40,096 nucleotides of DNA from Chloroflexota bacterium (GTDB lineage Bacteria > Chloroflexota > Anaerolineae > Anaerolineales > Villigracilaceae), in contig JACRBJ010000054.1 in assembly GCA_016234555.1 (NCBI GenBank), forward strand, positions 1-40,096, written 5' to 3'. The translations under genes were made by a program, and so were the position numbers. The first letter of the stretch is position 1, and every line of letters starts with the position of its first letter. Positions 24,403-32,516 of the stretch are shown here, piece by piece. The notes under the pieces were generated by a model, which was not told the origin of the DNA, searched no databases, and saw only the letters and a list, made by a program, of their open reading frames with translations.

Positions 24403-25749
24403 TTACTTATCCCATCGACCCTGCATCAGCGGCTCGGCATCCCGCACAGCTTGTTTAAGCGCCTCCTCGGCGGTGGCATCATTTTTCCAAATCTTTTCGA
24501 TGGCCGGTTGAATGGCGTTATTTAGAATTTCCGCATAGTTCTGCAGGTAATACGAGGGAATGGGTGTTGAATAATCCAGGACATAATCGGTGAATGCCGG
24601 TTGCATTTCAAGCGGGTGGGCGTGATTATCGAGCCATAATTTCATCTTGTCAGGCTCTGTGTAATAGGCCTTTTGTAATGGCATCCACAATCCGCGTGCG
24701 AACAAATCCACTGCCTCCGGGTCGTTATGGAATTTGTAAAAACGGATGGCGGCATCCTTGTTTTTCGTGCTTGCAAAAATGACCGTTGGCGAACCGAGTA
24801 CCACGGTCGCCGGGGATTTGAATTTTGGCAAGACAGCCACACCGAAGTTCAAGTCCTTCACCGAAGCATAGTCTAGCAAACTCCATTGTCCGGAAATGTG
24901 CATGGCCAAGTTGCCAGTCTGAAGCATCGTCACATAGCCTGGCAGGTTTCTGTCCTGTTCCGGTGTGGGCGCGACGTGATCCACCCACATCAGATCTGCA
25001 AGCGATTGGATGGCTTCGATGGCCTGCGGCGAATCGAGTAATAATTTTGTGCCATCGTTATTAACCACCTGCCCGCCGTTGCTGAAAATGAATGGGTAGA
25101 ACGTCCAGCCTTCGTAGATTTTGTCGAATGCCGCGCCATAGGTGGCGATTTTCGTTTTATCGAAACCTTCATCAGTGGGGTGTTTGCCGTTAACGTCTAC
25201 TGTCAATTTTTGGGCGGCATTCACGAACTCAGTCCAGGTCCATGCCTTGGCTGGGTCCGCTGGCGGATACGGGACGCCGGCTTTGTCGAACAAATCCTTG
25301 TTATAGAAAAGGAGCGATACTTCGACGGCGGTATTCAGACCGGCGATGCGTCCGTTGCCAAAATAATAACGAGTTTCAGGTAATGCCGACGAGAGTAACG
25401 GATCGGTCTGAATCAACTCGGTTAGATCGAGTATCTTCCCTTCCTGTGCCCAGAGCGGTGCCTGTAAACTGGGAAAATACCCCACATCTGGCATCTGGCC
25501 TTGTTTCTCCATTGCTGTTATCCGTGCCAGATAATCTTCGTATGGCAGTTGAAGGGCTTCCACATCAATATCAGGATTTCGTTTCTCGAACTCTGATACC
25601 ATGCCCTCGATGGCGACCTTTTCCATTTCCGATCCCCAATAAGTGAACTTGAGATGTGTCACATTTGAAGTTGGCGTTGCCGCTGGCTGGCAGGCTGCAA
25701 GGGAGAAGATAAGGATTACCAGGAACAAGCGGGGAAATTTGGAAGGCAT
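24403..25749 (-). CDS. Extracellular solute-binding lipoprotein, ABC sugar-type, without permease genes
   Basis: Start at ATG 25749, with AGGAG 6 nt upstream; 448 residues. The signal FPRLFLVILIFSLAAC is a lipoprotein signal peptide with the lipid Cys near residue 20. The mature protein has the family 1 (MalE-like) binding-protein layout: THLKFTYWGSEMEKVAIEGM, then SEFEKRNPDIDVEALQLPYE, DVGYFPSLQAPLW and a C-terminal ALKQAVRDAEPLMQ helix. No permease or ATPase genes adjoin. Instead the gene leads an operon with a membrane kinase and a response regulator, so it may serve as a ligand sensor that presents a sugar or similar ligand to the kinase, as ChvE does for VirA (inference). Confidence 0.93.
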   Translation of the reverse strand: MPSKFPRLFLVILIFSLAACQPAATPTSNVTHLKFTYWGSEMEKVAIEGMVSEFEKRNPDIDVEALQLPYEDYLARITAMEKQGQMPDVGYFPSLQAPLWAQEGKILDLTELIQTDPLLSSALPETRYYFGNGRIAGLNTAVEVSLLFYNKDLFDKAGVPYPPADPAKAWTWTEFVNAAQKLTVDVNGKHPTDEGFDKTKIATYGAAFDKIYEGWTFYPFIFSNGGQVVNNDGTKLLLDSPQAIEAIQSLADLMWVDHVAPTPEQDRNLPGYVTMLQTGNLAMHISGQWSLLDYASVKDLNFGVAVLPKFKSPATVVLGSPTVIFASTKNKDAAIRFYKFHNDPEAVDLFARGLWMPLQKAYYTEPDKMKLWLDNHAHPLEMQPAFTDYVLDYSTPIPSYYLQNYAEILNNAIQPAIEKIWKNDATAEEALKQAVRDAEPLMQGRWDK

Positions 25750-25773
25750 AAAATCTCCTGACGAATATTGTAG

Positions 25774-25836
25774 CAAATGTGATGGATATGGCCTAACGTT
25801 ACGCGTCACCAGATGACTGGATAATCGTCACATTTG
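25774..25836. promoter_or_regulatory. Widely spaced inverted repeat upstream of the solute-binding protein operon
   Basis: CAAATGTGA (25774-25782) and TCACATTTG (25828-25836) are exact reverse complements with centres 54 nt apart. A smaller palindrome TAACGTTA (25794-25801) lies between them. On the minus strand a TACAAT box (about 25772-25767) borders the proximal arm, about 20 nt before the ATG region. Two half-sites about five helical turns apart suit a regulator that loops DNA or binds as two dimers. The cognate response regulator is a candidate binder. Confidence 0.45.
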
Positions 25837-25867
25837 TATTTTGTTCATCATACGGGAAACGCCAACA

Positions 25868-25915
25868 AGCCTCCCCCGTCTTTGGGAGAGGCTCAATACT
25901 GGTCAAGTGGACAGG
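25868..25915 (-). terminator. Array element E1 (conserved stem motif plus terminator)
   Basis: On the minus strand CCTGTCC-ACTT-GACCAG begins 1 nt after the GNAT stop codon, then a hairpin of AGCCTCTCCC with GGGGGAGGCT (one mismatch) and a short T-stretch. It is the most diverged terminator half of the seven copies, while its stem motif is identical to those of E2 and E6. Confidence 0.85.
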
Positions 25916-25916
25916 T

Positions 25917-26846
25917 CTACCACTCCTTGACCCAGGCTTCGCTCAAGTCGTACTCGACGAAGCCCATCGAAGCATATAAGTTGCCTGCCTTTTCCGAATA
26001 TGAACTGACGGCACAAAGTGTGGCTCCCAAATCGCGGACGCGGCGCAAGCCTTCCGCCATGAGCGCCTTGCCGAGTCCCTTGCGCTGGTGGTCGGGATGC
26101 GTACCGACGGGCTCGAAGGCAGCCGTACGGGTTGCATCGTCGTACCAAAGGGTGACGAATGCAGCGAAGTCTCCGTTTGGAGCGACGGCAACCAGGTCAA
26201 GGTCGCGACGGTAGAGAGGTGCGCGCTGGACGTTACGGTACCAGTCCCAGCCCTGGTATTTTTCGTCAGACTCGTCGGGGTGAAATGCTTTCCATGAGAC
26301 CCAACTGCGTTTGGGGTGTTCACTGTCGTCACCGAGGGTACGGACGGTGTATCCCTCCGCGGGTTGGAAATCGGGGATGGGTTCACGCATGTCACGGCGA
26401 CGCTGGTATTCAGGAAGCCACTTGCTCTTTGAATACCCACGACGGGTGAGCAGGTCCTGCCGCAAGGGGTCGCTGGCGTGTGCCCAAAGGATGAGGCGCT
26501 GGCAGCATTCCGTGTGAGTAGTGGCAAACTGGGTCTCTGCCACCGACATCATTTCCACTTCGAGTTCAGGCGTGCGGAAATCTGGATGCACATCCAAAAA
26601 TGCCTCGCCTGCCCCGTCGGGATGAAGCACCGCCGCGAGTTTTCCATCCGTGGTTTCCCACAGGAAGATGGCGGCTTCGAGGTTGAACTTGAAAATGTTC
26701 TCGTTGACGTGCCAGCGCCAATAATCCCACCGATAAAGGGGCCAGGAAAATTCACGACGGTTATTCAGCAGGAAGACCTCGCGCAAAAATTGGCGGATTT
26801 TCCACTGGTCATTGTCGTGTCTGTATTTTCTCTGGATTAGTTTCAT
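25917..26846 (-). CDS. GNAT-family acetyltransferase (two-domain)
   Basis: 309 residues; AGGAG 8 nt before the ATG. The C-terminal GNAT domain has motif A, FEPVGTHPDHQRKGLGKALM, with the Q/R-x-x-G-x-G/A acetyl-CoA loop, then CAVSSYSEKAGNLYASMGFV, the usual motif B Tyr region. The N-terminal half (FLWETTDGKLAAVLHPDGAG) looks like a second, degenerate GNAT fold, an arrangement like MshD. The acceptor is unknown. It is the first unit of the element array: E1 follows its stop and E2 lies 38 nt before its start. Confidence 0.88.
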   Translation of the reverse strand: MKLIQRKYRHDNDQWKIRQFLREVFLLNNRREFSWPLYRWDYWRWHVNENIFKFNLEAAIFLWETTDGKLAAVLHPDGAGEAFLDVHPDFRTPELEVEMMSVAETQFATTHTECCQRLILWAHASDPLRQDLLTRRGYSKSKWLPEYQRRRDMREPIPDFQPAEGYTVRTLGDDSEHPKRSWVSWKAFHPDESDEKYQGWDWYRNVQRAPLYRRDLDLVAVAPNGDFAAFVTLWYDDATRTAAFEPVGTHPDHQRKGLGKALMAEGLRRVRDLGATLCAVSSYSEKAGNLYASMGFVEYDLSEAWVKEW

Positions 26847-26883
26847 ATTTGTCTCCTGTATGCTAGGATAGTCTCAATTAAGC

Positions 26884-26932
26884 AAAAACTCCCCCGCCGC
26901 GGGGGGAGTTTTGTACTGGTCAAGTGGACAGG
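26884..26932 (-). terminator. Array element E2
   Basis: Minus strand: CCTGTCC-ACTT-GACCAG, then AAACTCCCCCC with GGGGGGAGTTT-type pairing across a CGCGG turn and a T-run. Unlike the other copies it lies 157 nt after the preceding stop (27090). The next gene starts 38 nt further on. Confidence 0.9.
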
Positions 26933-27089
26933 TTATATGTTGTTTTGTGTATGTTTTCTCTGATGGCATGTTACCAGACAGACAAACCAGCAAATTGTCT
27001 CCTTTTATTTTGGTTCGAATACTACTCCATACAGGGTGCGTGCCAATTCAAGGAACTTGCCTGAAATTTGATCCGACATTTTCACTCTT

Positions 27090-27758
27090 TTAATAGTGTG
27101 GCGGCAGTTGCATTACTGAGGCAGGCCCATGCAAGATACCTGCAATGTGCATGGCGATGTGACTCAGGATTGCTGCTAGAGGATTATTCGTTATCAAATA
27201 ACCGAGTGTCATGGCGGTATTGCCGATCACGGGGCCAAGCAAACCGCCGCTGCGATATTCTGGATAACCCAGGTGATATGCTGCAGTCACCAGCAGACTC
27301 GCAATTACAGCAACCACACCAACTAGAATTTTACCAGGCAGGTTTCCGGTCCAATTCAAAAGGGTGAATGCCTGCCAGGTAGCCAGAACAGGCAAGACTG
27401 AGAGCAAAAGCGCATCCACCAGACCGTAGATTACTCCCAACCAAAGGAGGTCAAAGACCAGCAAAAAACCATCAGACTTTGGCGAGACCGGTTGGGATAG
27501 AACATTTTTGACGGTGAATACGGCGAACAAGAGTCCCCCAATCAATCCCCAAGGCCAGTTGTGCCGAAGCAAATTACCGAGGGACAGCCCGCTCCATCTT
27601 GCGTAAGCGTACAGGAACAAACCTGCCAGCCCGACATACGGGATAAGATAGACGCTGCGCGGCAGGCGCAATACCCCGGCAAAAAACGCCGAGATTGCAA
27701 ACCCTAGAACTCCAGCGGTGGCGATCCATCCCAGATAGAAATACCATACTTTGTTCAT
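27090..27758 (-). CDS. Integral membrane protein, possibly a divergent CPBP-type protein
   Basis: 222 residues with about six hydrophobic helices (WIATAGVLGFAISAFFAGVL, VYLIPYVGLAGLFLYAYARW, LGVIYGLVDALLLSVLPVLA). The C-terminal ILSHIAMHIAGILHG, with two His on one helix, and the central DALLLSVLP segment recall the layout of CPBP (CAAX protease/bacteriocin immunity) proteins, but the diagnostic Glu-Glu pair is absent, so catalytic activity is doubtful. GGAG lies 9 nt before the start. It forms its own unit in the array, between E3 and E2. Confidence 0.75.
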   Translation of the reverse strand: MNKVWYFYLGWIATAGVLGFAISAFFAGVLRLPRSVYLIPYVGLAGLFLYAYARWSGLSLGNLLRHNWPWGLIGGLLFAVFTVKNVLSQPVSPKSDGFLLVFDLLWLGVIYGLVDALLLSVLPVLATWQAFTLLNWTGNLPGKILVGVVAVIASLLVTAAYHLGYPEYRSGGLLGPVIGNTAMTLGYLITNNPLAAILSHIAMHIAGILHGPASVMQLPPHY

Positions 27759-27792
27759 GTGCTCAGCTCCTTTTTGAAGATTTTCTTGTCTT

Positions 27793-27812
27793 CATGATAT
27801 ATCCATGAAAAA
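27793..27812 (-). promoter_or_regulatory. Post-terminator conserved motif, copy before 27758
   Basis: Directly after the T-run of E3 the minus strand reads CATGGATATATCATG (27807-27793), matching the motif at the E4, E6 and E7 junctions. A TATCAT box resembles a -10 hexamer, 35 nt before the start codon. Confidence 0.5.
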
Positions 27813-27861
27813 GAAAACTCCCCCGTCGCGGGGGGAGTTTGGGACTGGTCGAGTGGACAGG
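27813..27861 (-). terminator. Array element E3
   Basis: Minus strand: CCTGTCC-ACTC-GACCAG starts 2 nt after the methyltransferase stop, then CCCAAACTCCCCC with GGGGGAGTTTT and T-run. The loop of the stem motif differs from the other copies (ACTC) while both arms are unchanged. Confidence 0.92.
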
Positions 27862-27863
27862 GT

Positions 27864-28724
27864 TTATTTCACTATGGCAGAGGCAATGGCGTAACCATAT
27901 GCAACGGTGCGTTTTGCGTTTAGTCCGTGAAAGTAGGTGTCATGCAGGAACTTCTGGCCGGCATCCTGCACATTAGTAAAACCGCGCTTTTCAAGGAAAT
28001 CCTTTACCGCGCCTTCAGGAATTCCGAATGTCATCATTTCGCCACTCATCCAGCGATTGCTGCGCATTTTGGCGACTTCACCGTGCTTGACCGTGCCATC
28101 CAACAGGGTCGGATACATGTAATCGAAGATGACCGAGCTGCCAACGGGAGAGTGTTGGGTGATAAACGCGAGAGTCGAGTCTACCGCTGCGGGGGTGAGG
28201 TATTGGGTCACGCCCTGCCAGATGAAGAGGGTCTTGCGCGATTTATCATAACCACTTTCGAGGAGGCGCTTTTCGAGGGATTCGGAATTGAAGTCAATCG
28301 AAACATATACAACATGGGTGGGGAGTTTTCCAAAGATGCTTTCGACCTTTTCCTTTTTGCTGACCTGTGAGGCAGGATGATCCACCTCGAAGACGCGAAG
28401 TGGATCCAACTCTTCGAAGCGATAGGCCCGGGCGTCCAATCCGGCGCCCAAAATGACCACCTGTTTCACTCCTGCCCGAATCTGCAATTTTAGGAACTCA
28501 TCGATATGACGCTCGCGCGCGGCAAGGAAACCCATCACACCGGGACCTTTTATCTCGCTGTAACCAAGTTTGTCGAAGAAACGCACAAAGTTGTAGAGAA
28601 ATCCATTGACGAACTGGCGCGCATACGGGTCGTAACAAATGCGTTCGCCCTCTGGCTTTTCAGATTCAATCCCGCGCACAATGGCGATGCCAATGGCGGT
28701 CATGCTGGTTTGATGCTTGCGCAT
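27864..28724 (-). CDS. SAM-dependent methyltransferase, leucine-carboxymethyltransferase-like (TIGR00027 type)
   Basis: 286 residues. The SAM site is VVILGAGLDARAYRFEEL, preceded by ARERHIDEFLKLQIRAGVKQ; the acidic motif VFEVDHPASQ follows, and later LFIWQGVTQYLTPAAVDSTL, all diagnostic of the LCMT/Ppm1-like bacterial O-methyltransferase family. The natural substrates of the bacterial members are mostly unknown. It starts 9 nt after the SRPBCC-like gene and ends the three-gene unit terminated by E3. Confidence 0.93.
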   Translation of the reverse strand: MRKHQTSMTAIGIAIVRGIESEKPEGERICYDPYARQFVNGFLYNFVRFFDKLGYSEIKGPGVMGFLAARERHIDEFLKLQIRAGVKQVVILGAGLDARAYRFEELDPLRVFEVDHPASQVSKKEKVESIFGKLPTHVVYVSIDFNSESLEKRLLESGYDKSRKTLFIWQGVTQYLTPAAVDSTLAFITQHSPVGSSVIFDYMYPTLLDGTVKHGEVAKMRSNRWMSGEMMTFGIPEGAVKDFLEKRGFTNVQDAGQKFLHDTYFHGLNAKRTVAYGYAIASAIVK

Positions 28725-28733
28725 ATTTTCTCC

Positions 28734-29351
28734 TTACCGCATTTTCTCTGCGCGTTCCTTAATCCCGAGGAGCAGTCCGCGCTCCATGACAAAGACTCCG
28801 GGGTGGATGATGTCCCAGAAGCCACCAGTCATCATTGTTCGGGTGCGAAGAATCAGGCGGGTGGAACTATCCGCCTGCGGGACGAGGATGAACTGCCAGA
28901 GGTCAACCCACTCGCCGTTTTCCTGATGTCCCATGACAAGGGCTTCGTTCGGAAGAATCTGCGCTACGATGTAAGCTGGCGGGGTGCCGTTCGGGCACAT
29001 CTCCACCTTGTCCCCGACTTCCAGGTTCTGCCATTCGTCGTGGATGCGGTCGGCATTGACCAGTTTGCAGCCGATCATGTTTTCGAGGGCGGTATAGCTG
29101 TAAAGTCCGCCTTTGCCTGCGCCCATTTGCAGCAGCCAGGGATAGATTTGTTCGGGCGTTGCGTTGACTGTCACCGCACGGTTGACAAAACTTGCGGGAG
29201 CGGGAACCAACTCGTCGCCGGGGAAGGTCGCATTGACTTCCGCATCGGTTGCGCCCCAGCGATCCATCCACGGGGTGAGGAGGATGACCGACACAACGAG
29301 CACGACGAGCAGGATGATAAGAATGCCGACGACTTTTAGAAATTTTTTCAT
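28734..29351 (-). CDS. Membrane-anchored SRPBCC-like (polyketide cyclase/START-type) protein
   Basis: Start set at ATG 29351, 5 nt after the upstream stop; 205 residues. One N-terminal membrane helix (VVGILIILLVVLVVSVILL) is followed by a domain with VTVNATPEQIYPWLLQMG and GGLYSYTALENMIG, the typical first strand and helix of SRPBCC proteins, and FILVPQADSSTRLILRTR as late strands. These domains bind hydrophobic ligands in a deep pocket; the ligand here is unknown. It is the middle gene of the unit between E4 and E3. Confidence 0.83.
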   Translation of the reverse strand: MKKFLKVVGILIILLVVLVVSVILLTPWMDRWGATDAEVNATFPGDELVPAPASFVNRAVTVNATPEQIYPWLLQMGAGKGGLYSYTALENMIGCKLVNADRIHDEWQNLEVGDKVEMCPNGTPPAYIVAQILPNEALVMGHQENGEWVDLWQFILVPQADSSTRLILRTRTMMTGGFWDIIHPGVFVMERGLLLGIKERAEKMR

Positions 29352-29356
29352 GAGAT

Positions 29357-30241
29357 TCACTTTTCTTTTGACGTTGAGATATTTTGGAAAAGACGGGATA
29401 CCAGCCAGATTGCCACGCCAGCCATAATAACGAAGGAAGCAGACTTCCCGATCAACTCGCCCGGTGTGAGCTCGATGCCGGCAGCCAGTTCCATGATGGT
29501 TTGCCCGATCACCATCGCCCCAACCAGGGCAAGCATCACATTCAGGGTGGCGAAGAGCAGATAGCCCAGGGATGTGCGGCGGAGAACCTGAGTCCCCGCA
29601 AAGATGCAAGCCACGGCAATGATCCCGACATCGATGGTGTAAGTCACCGGTGTTGTGGACGGACCCAGTGCAGCGGGAATGCTGTTGTTGAGCAGAGCCG
29701 TCACCACGTCACTGAGCCAGATGAACGCCAGCCCAATCCCGACAATGAACATGAACACCGCCATTCCTCGCACCGGCAGACGGTCTGAAGCACGGCTGGA
29801 TAATTGAGTCAGGTCAATTGCAGTGAACGCGATGACGAAGGCATAGAAGCAGGCCGAGAATAGCGCGATGTAAACAAGGAAAAGACTGTTGTAGGCTTTA
29901 TCAAGTCCCAGCGAGGCGCCGTAATAGAGGAAATACGCGAGGACACCGGATAACATCAACCCGCCGCGCAGGGAGCCGCGACGATAAAGCGCGAAGGATA
30001 TAAGAAGCAGGGGAAGTCCCACAAAGAGCGTGACCATATCTGTGCCGCGTGTGGTGGAGGCGGAAAAGACTGTATCGTGAGAGTACAATCCTTTTCCGTA
30101 GATATCAACCGTCTCACCATGCACTGTTGTAAAGGGATACGTGTCGGTCCCGTCCATCCAAAAAAGACCAACACCAGCGGCGACCAGGGTCAGGATGACG
30201 ATGAGGGGAATAAGCCAGTTTAGTGTGAGTTGTTGCTTCAT
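29357..30241 (-). CDS. Eight-helix membrane protein, paralogue A
   Basis: 294 residues: one N-terminal helix, an extracytoplasmic loop of about 50 residues (FTTVHGETVDIYGKGLYSHD) and about seven further helices (TLFVGLPLLLISFALY, SLFLVYIALFSACFYAFVIA and others). I do not recognise a named family. It is clearly homologous to the protein at 31650-32507: both share W-L-I-P near the start, G-E-x-V, G-x-GLY, DTV and IGLPLL/VGLPLL-x-x-S, then RGSLRG. It leads the unit ending at E3, with an AAAGGAGA ribosome site. Confidence 0.8.
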   Translation of the reverse strand: MKQQLTLNWLIPLIVILTLVAAGVGLFWMDGTDTYPFTTVHGETVDIYGKGLYSHDTVFSASTTRGTDMVTLFVGLPLLLISFALYRRGSLRGGLMLSGVLAYFLYYGASLGLDKAYNSLFLVYIALFSACFYAFVIAFTAIDLTQLSSRASDRLPVRGMAVFMFIVGIGLAFIWLSDVVTALLNNSIPAALGPSTTPVTYTIDVGIIAVACIFAGTQVLRRTSLGYLLFATLNVMLALVGAMVIGQTIMELAAGIELTPGELIGKSASFVIMAGVAIWLVSRLFQNISTSKEK

Positions 30242-30263
30242 TTCTGTCTCCTTTTTTCAACGT

Positions 30264-30284
30264 CATGATAAAGCCTTGTAAATG
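30264..30284 (-). promoter_or_regulatory. Post-terminator conserved motif, copy before 30241
   Basis: After the T-run of E4 the minus strand reads CAAGGCTTTATCATG (30278-30264), 23 nt before the start codon of paralogue A. Confidence 0.55.
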
Positions 30285-30333
30285 AAAACTCCCCCGTCCG
30301 CAGGGGGAGTTTGGGACTGGTCAAACGGACAGG
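30285..30333 (-). terminator. Array element E4
   Basis: Minus strand: CCTGTCC-GTTT-GACCAG, 16 nt after the CPBP gene stop, then AAACTCCCCC..GGGGGAGTTTT and T-run. The loop (GTTT) is the most altered of the seven, but both arms are intact. Confidence 0.92.
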
Positions 30334-30349
30334 CTGAACGATTTCGGAA

Positions 30350-31243
30350 TTAACTTGGCTGTGCTTCGAGTTCGACCACCGGCAATTGTTTTGTCCAAAT
30401 CAACAGGGCAACCAATGCCGCCATTGGGACCCAGCCTGCCAGACCAAGGGGAGAGCCAGCCAGTGCGGTATCAAAACCGGGCTTCAGCAGCAGGAAAGCC
30501 AAACCAGCCACCGCATTGAAGGCACCGTGTCCAAGGCCCGCCACCCAGGGACTGCGGGTTTTCAGGGTAAGCCAGGAAAGGATAATGCCCAATAAAGTAA
30601 AGCCGGCGGGCAATAACAAAACGCCCAGGTAGGGATGTTGTGGAAAGTTATAGCCATACAAGAGGGTGGTGGGAGCGTGCCAGATGCCCCAGATCAGGCC
30701 GCTGAGCAGGATGGCTTTCCATTGACCGAGAGGCATGAGCCTGGTCAAAAGGAAACCGCGCCAGCCCAATTCTTCACCAATGGCAAAGAGCAGGTTGATG
30801 AATGGCGCAAGCGTCAGGGCAAATGCAACCTGTCCCAGCACTAAAATTTCGACGCCCGGCATGGCAATTCCCGCTGCGGCTTTTGTCATGGATTCTTGCA
30901 TGAAGGTGAATTTGGGGTCAAAAGCCCCTGTGCCAAGCAGATTACTGACGCCCATGGTGGCAAGTGTGAGCAACGCGGGCAGGCACCAGGCTAAAAAATA
31001 GAAGCGCTTCGGTCCAAGTGTGTTCAAACGCAGGGTCTTGATGACCGGTTGCTTTTCCACCAGACGTGTGGCGAAAATGGCACCCAACCCGGGTGCCCAC
31101 ATGGCAGCCATAAAACAAACCTGCCAGACAGCCAGATAGGTTGTGGATTGGGGGGCGCTTTTGAATGCCAACGGGATGCAAAACAAAGTCCAGGCGAGAC
31201 CGAAGGTGATGATCAGAAATGTTATTAAAGATTTACGGTTCAT
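30350..31243 (-). CDS. CPBP-family intramembrane metalloprotease
   Basis: 297 residues, about eight helices. All three catalytic motifs of the CPBP/Abi (CAAX protease) family are present: AIGEELGWRGFLL (EExxxR type), GIWHAPTTL and LGHGAFNA. Family members process or bind prenylated or small peptides, and some give bacteriocin immunity. It is a single-gene unit between E5 and E4; AGGAG lies 5 nt before the ATG. No peptide substrate gene is visible nearby. Confidence 0.93.
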   Translation of the reverse strand: MNRKSLITFLIITFGLAWTLFCIPLAFKSAPQSTTYLAVWQVCFMAAMWAPGLGAIFATRLVEKQPVIKTLRLNTLGPKRFYFLAWCLPALLTLATMGVSNLLGTGAFDPKFTFMQESMTKAAAGIAMPGVEILVLGQVAFALTLAPFINLLFAIGEELGWRGFLLTRLMPLGQWKAILLSGLIWGIWHAPTTLLYGYNFPQHPYLGVLLLPAGFTLLGIILSWLTLKTRSPWVAGLGHGAFNAVAGLAFLLLKPGFDTALAGSPLGLAGWVPMAALVALLIWTKQLPVVELEAQPS

Positions 31244-31292
31244 GTTTTCTCCTATGAGTGAAACCTCATGCCCGTTATCTTATTCCACGGGA

Positions 31293-31343
31293 TAAAAAAA
31301 CTCCCCCGTCGGCAGGGGAGTTCGGGGCTGGTCAGGTGGACAG
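31293..31343 (-). terminator. Array element E5
   Basis: Minus strand: CTGTCC-ACCT-GACCAG begins immediately after the TGA stop of the 31344 gene with no spacer, then a CTCCCCTGCC..CGGGGGAG hairpin and a long T-run. It lacks the leading C found in the others. Confidence 0.9.
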
Positions 31344-31646
31344 TCAACTCAGAGTTTGGCGCGCGAACTGGGCAATCGATTTGACCAGATGGAACAGGCA
31401 CAGGTCGAGCAGGACGCCGAAGATGGGCAAATACCAGGCATCCAAAGCGGATCCAAACTTCCAGTAGAACAGTTGCACCGACCAGGTTGGGGCGAGCATC
31501 ATGCCGATTGGGGTGAGGATCATGATAAGGCTGGCGAGGGCTCCAGTTGCGGCAAGCAGCAGGACGATCATTCCGAGTGGGAGGACAAATATTGCGAGGA
31601 AAAATTTATTCCACAAGTTTGTTTTGGTTGGATAGGTTGCGTTCAT
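31344..31646 (-). CDS. Small three-helix membrane protein of unknown function
   Basis: 100 residues with hydrophobic segments FFLAIFVLPLGMIVLLLAAT, SLIMILTPIGMMLAPTWSVQ and YLPIFGVLLDLCLFHLVKSI. I do not recognise a family. It starts 3 nt after paralogue B and ends the three-gene unit, with its stop codon touching E5. Because it follows B so closely, translational coupling and a joint membrane role are plausible but not shown. Confidence 0.72.
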   Translation of the reverse strand: MNATYPTKTNLWNKFFLAIFVLPLGMIVLLLAATGALASLIMILTPIGMMLAPTWSVQLFYWKFGSALDAWYLPIFGVLLDLCLFHLVKSIAQFARQTLS

Positions 31647-31649
31647 GGC

Positions 31650-32507
31650 TTAATCCTTTACGTTCTTGAGCATTACAACGGTCATGATGAAGTTCGCAGC
31701 AGTGATGACGAGGAAGGGGATCATGATGCTGAGGCTGTCTGGCACGCCCTTCAATGACATGTTGATTGCCATCGTGCTGACGGCGAGTCCGAGGGTGACG
31801 CCTTTGGTCATCATGATGGCTGCCAGCAGGTAACCCCACGCGCTGCGGCGCAGGATGAGGACAGCGCCCAAAACTGCGGCGGGGGCGATCAATCCCAGGT
31901 CCATGAATTGGATGACCATGGTGGTGGTATTTTCGAGAGCGGGGACTGCGCCTTGCTGTAATGCGGCAAAAATGCGTCCGAGCCAGGCGAGGGCGAAGAA
32001 GCCCGCGACGACGAACATCAATCCAGCGATCCAACCGCGCGGCAATTTATCTGAAAAATGTTTTGACAGGTCGTTCAGGTCAAAGGACATCATGCTGAGG
32101 ATGAAGGCGTACATGCTGAGTGTGAACAGGGCGATGTACACAACGAACAGCGCGTTGAACGAGGTCAACGTTGCCATTGACATATAGGTGTAGAGGATGA
32201 AACCCAGCGTGCCGGTGAGGAGCAGCCGTCCGCGTAGGGAGCCGCGAAACGCCATCCATGCTGAAATCACCAGCAGGGGCAGACCAATCACCAGCGTGAT
32301 CAGGTCATTGGCTTGCATCTGTGCGGTGGAACTGACCGTGTCGTAAAAGTACAGTCCGTGCCCATTGAGCATCACCATTTCACCGCGATGACTGGTGAAC
32401 TGATAAGGCTCTCCGGGCGTTTCGTAGAATAATCCCATGCTCGCGGCGAAGAGCGTCAGCAGGAAGATGGGCGGGATCAACCATTTCAAAGCAGATTGGT
32501 ATTTCAT
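31650..32507 (-). CDS. Eight-helix membrane protein, paralogue B
   Basis: 285 residues from ATG 32507 (GGAG 5 nt upstream; ATG 32510 is also possible). Same architecture as the protein at 29357-30241: short N-terminal helix, extracytoplasmic loop FTSHRGEMVMLNGHGLYFYD, then about seven helices (TLVIGLPLLVISAWM, FVVYIALFTLSMYAFIL). The shared residues cluster in the loop and the RGSLRG turn. Function is unknown. It sits 9 nt after the Tat-flavodoxin gene, so a redox or membrane partnership is possible. Confidence 0.8.
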   Translation of the reverse strand: MKYQSALKWLIPPIFLLTLFAASMGLFYETPGEPYQFTSHRGEMVMLNGHGLYFYDTVSSTAQMQANDLITLVIGLPLLVISAWMAFRGSLRGRLLLTGTLGFILYTYMSMATLTSFNALFVVYIALFTLSMYAFILSMMSFDLNDLSKHFSDKLPRGWIAGLMFVVAGFFALAWLGRIFAALQQGAVPALENTTTMVIQFMDLGLIAPAAVLGAVLILRRSAWGYLLAAIMMTKGVTLGLAVSTMAINMSLKGVPDSLSIMIPFLVITAANFIMTVVMLKNVKD

Positions 32508-32516
32508 CATTGCTCC

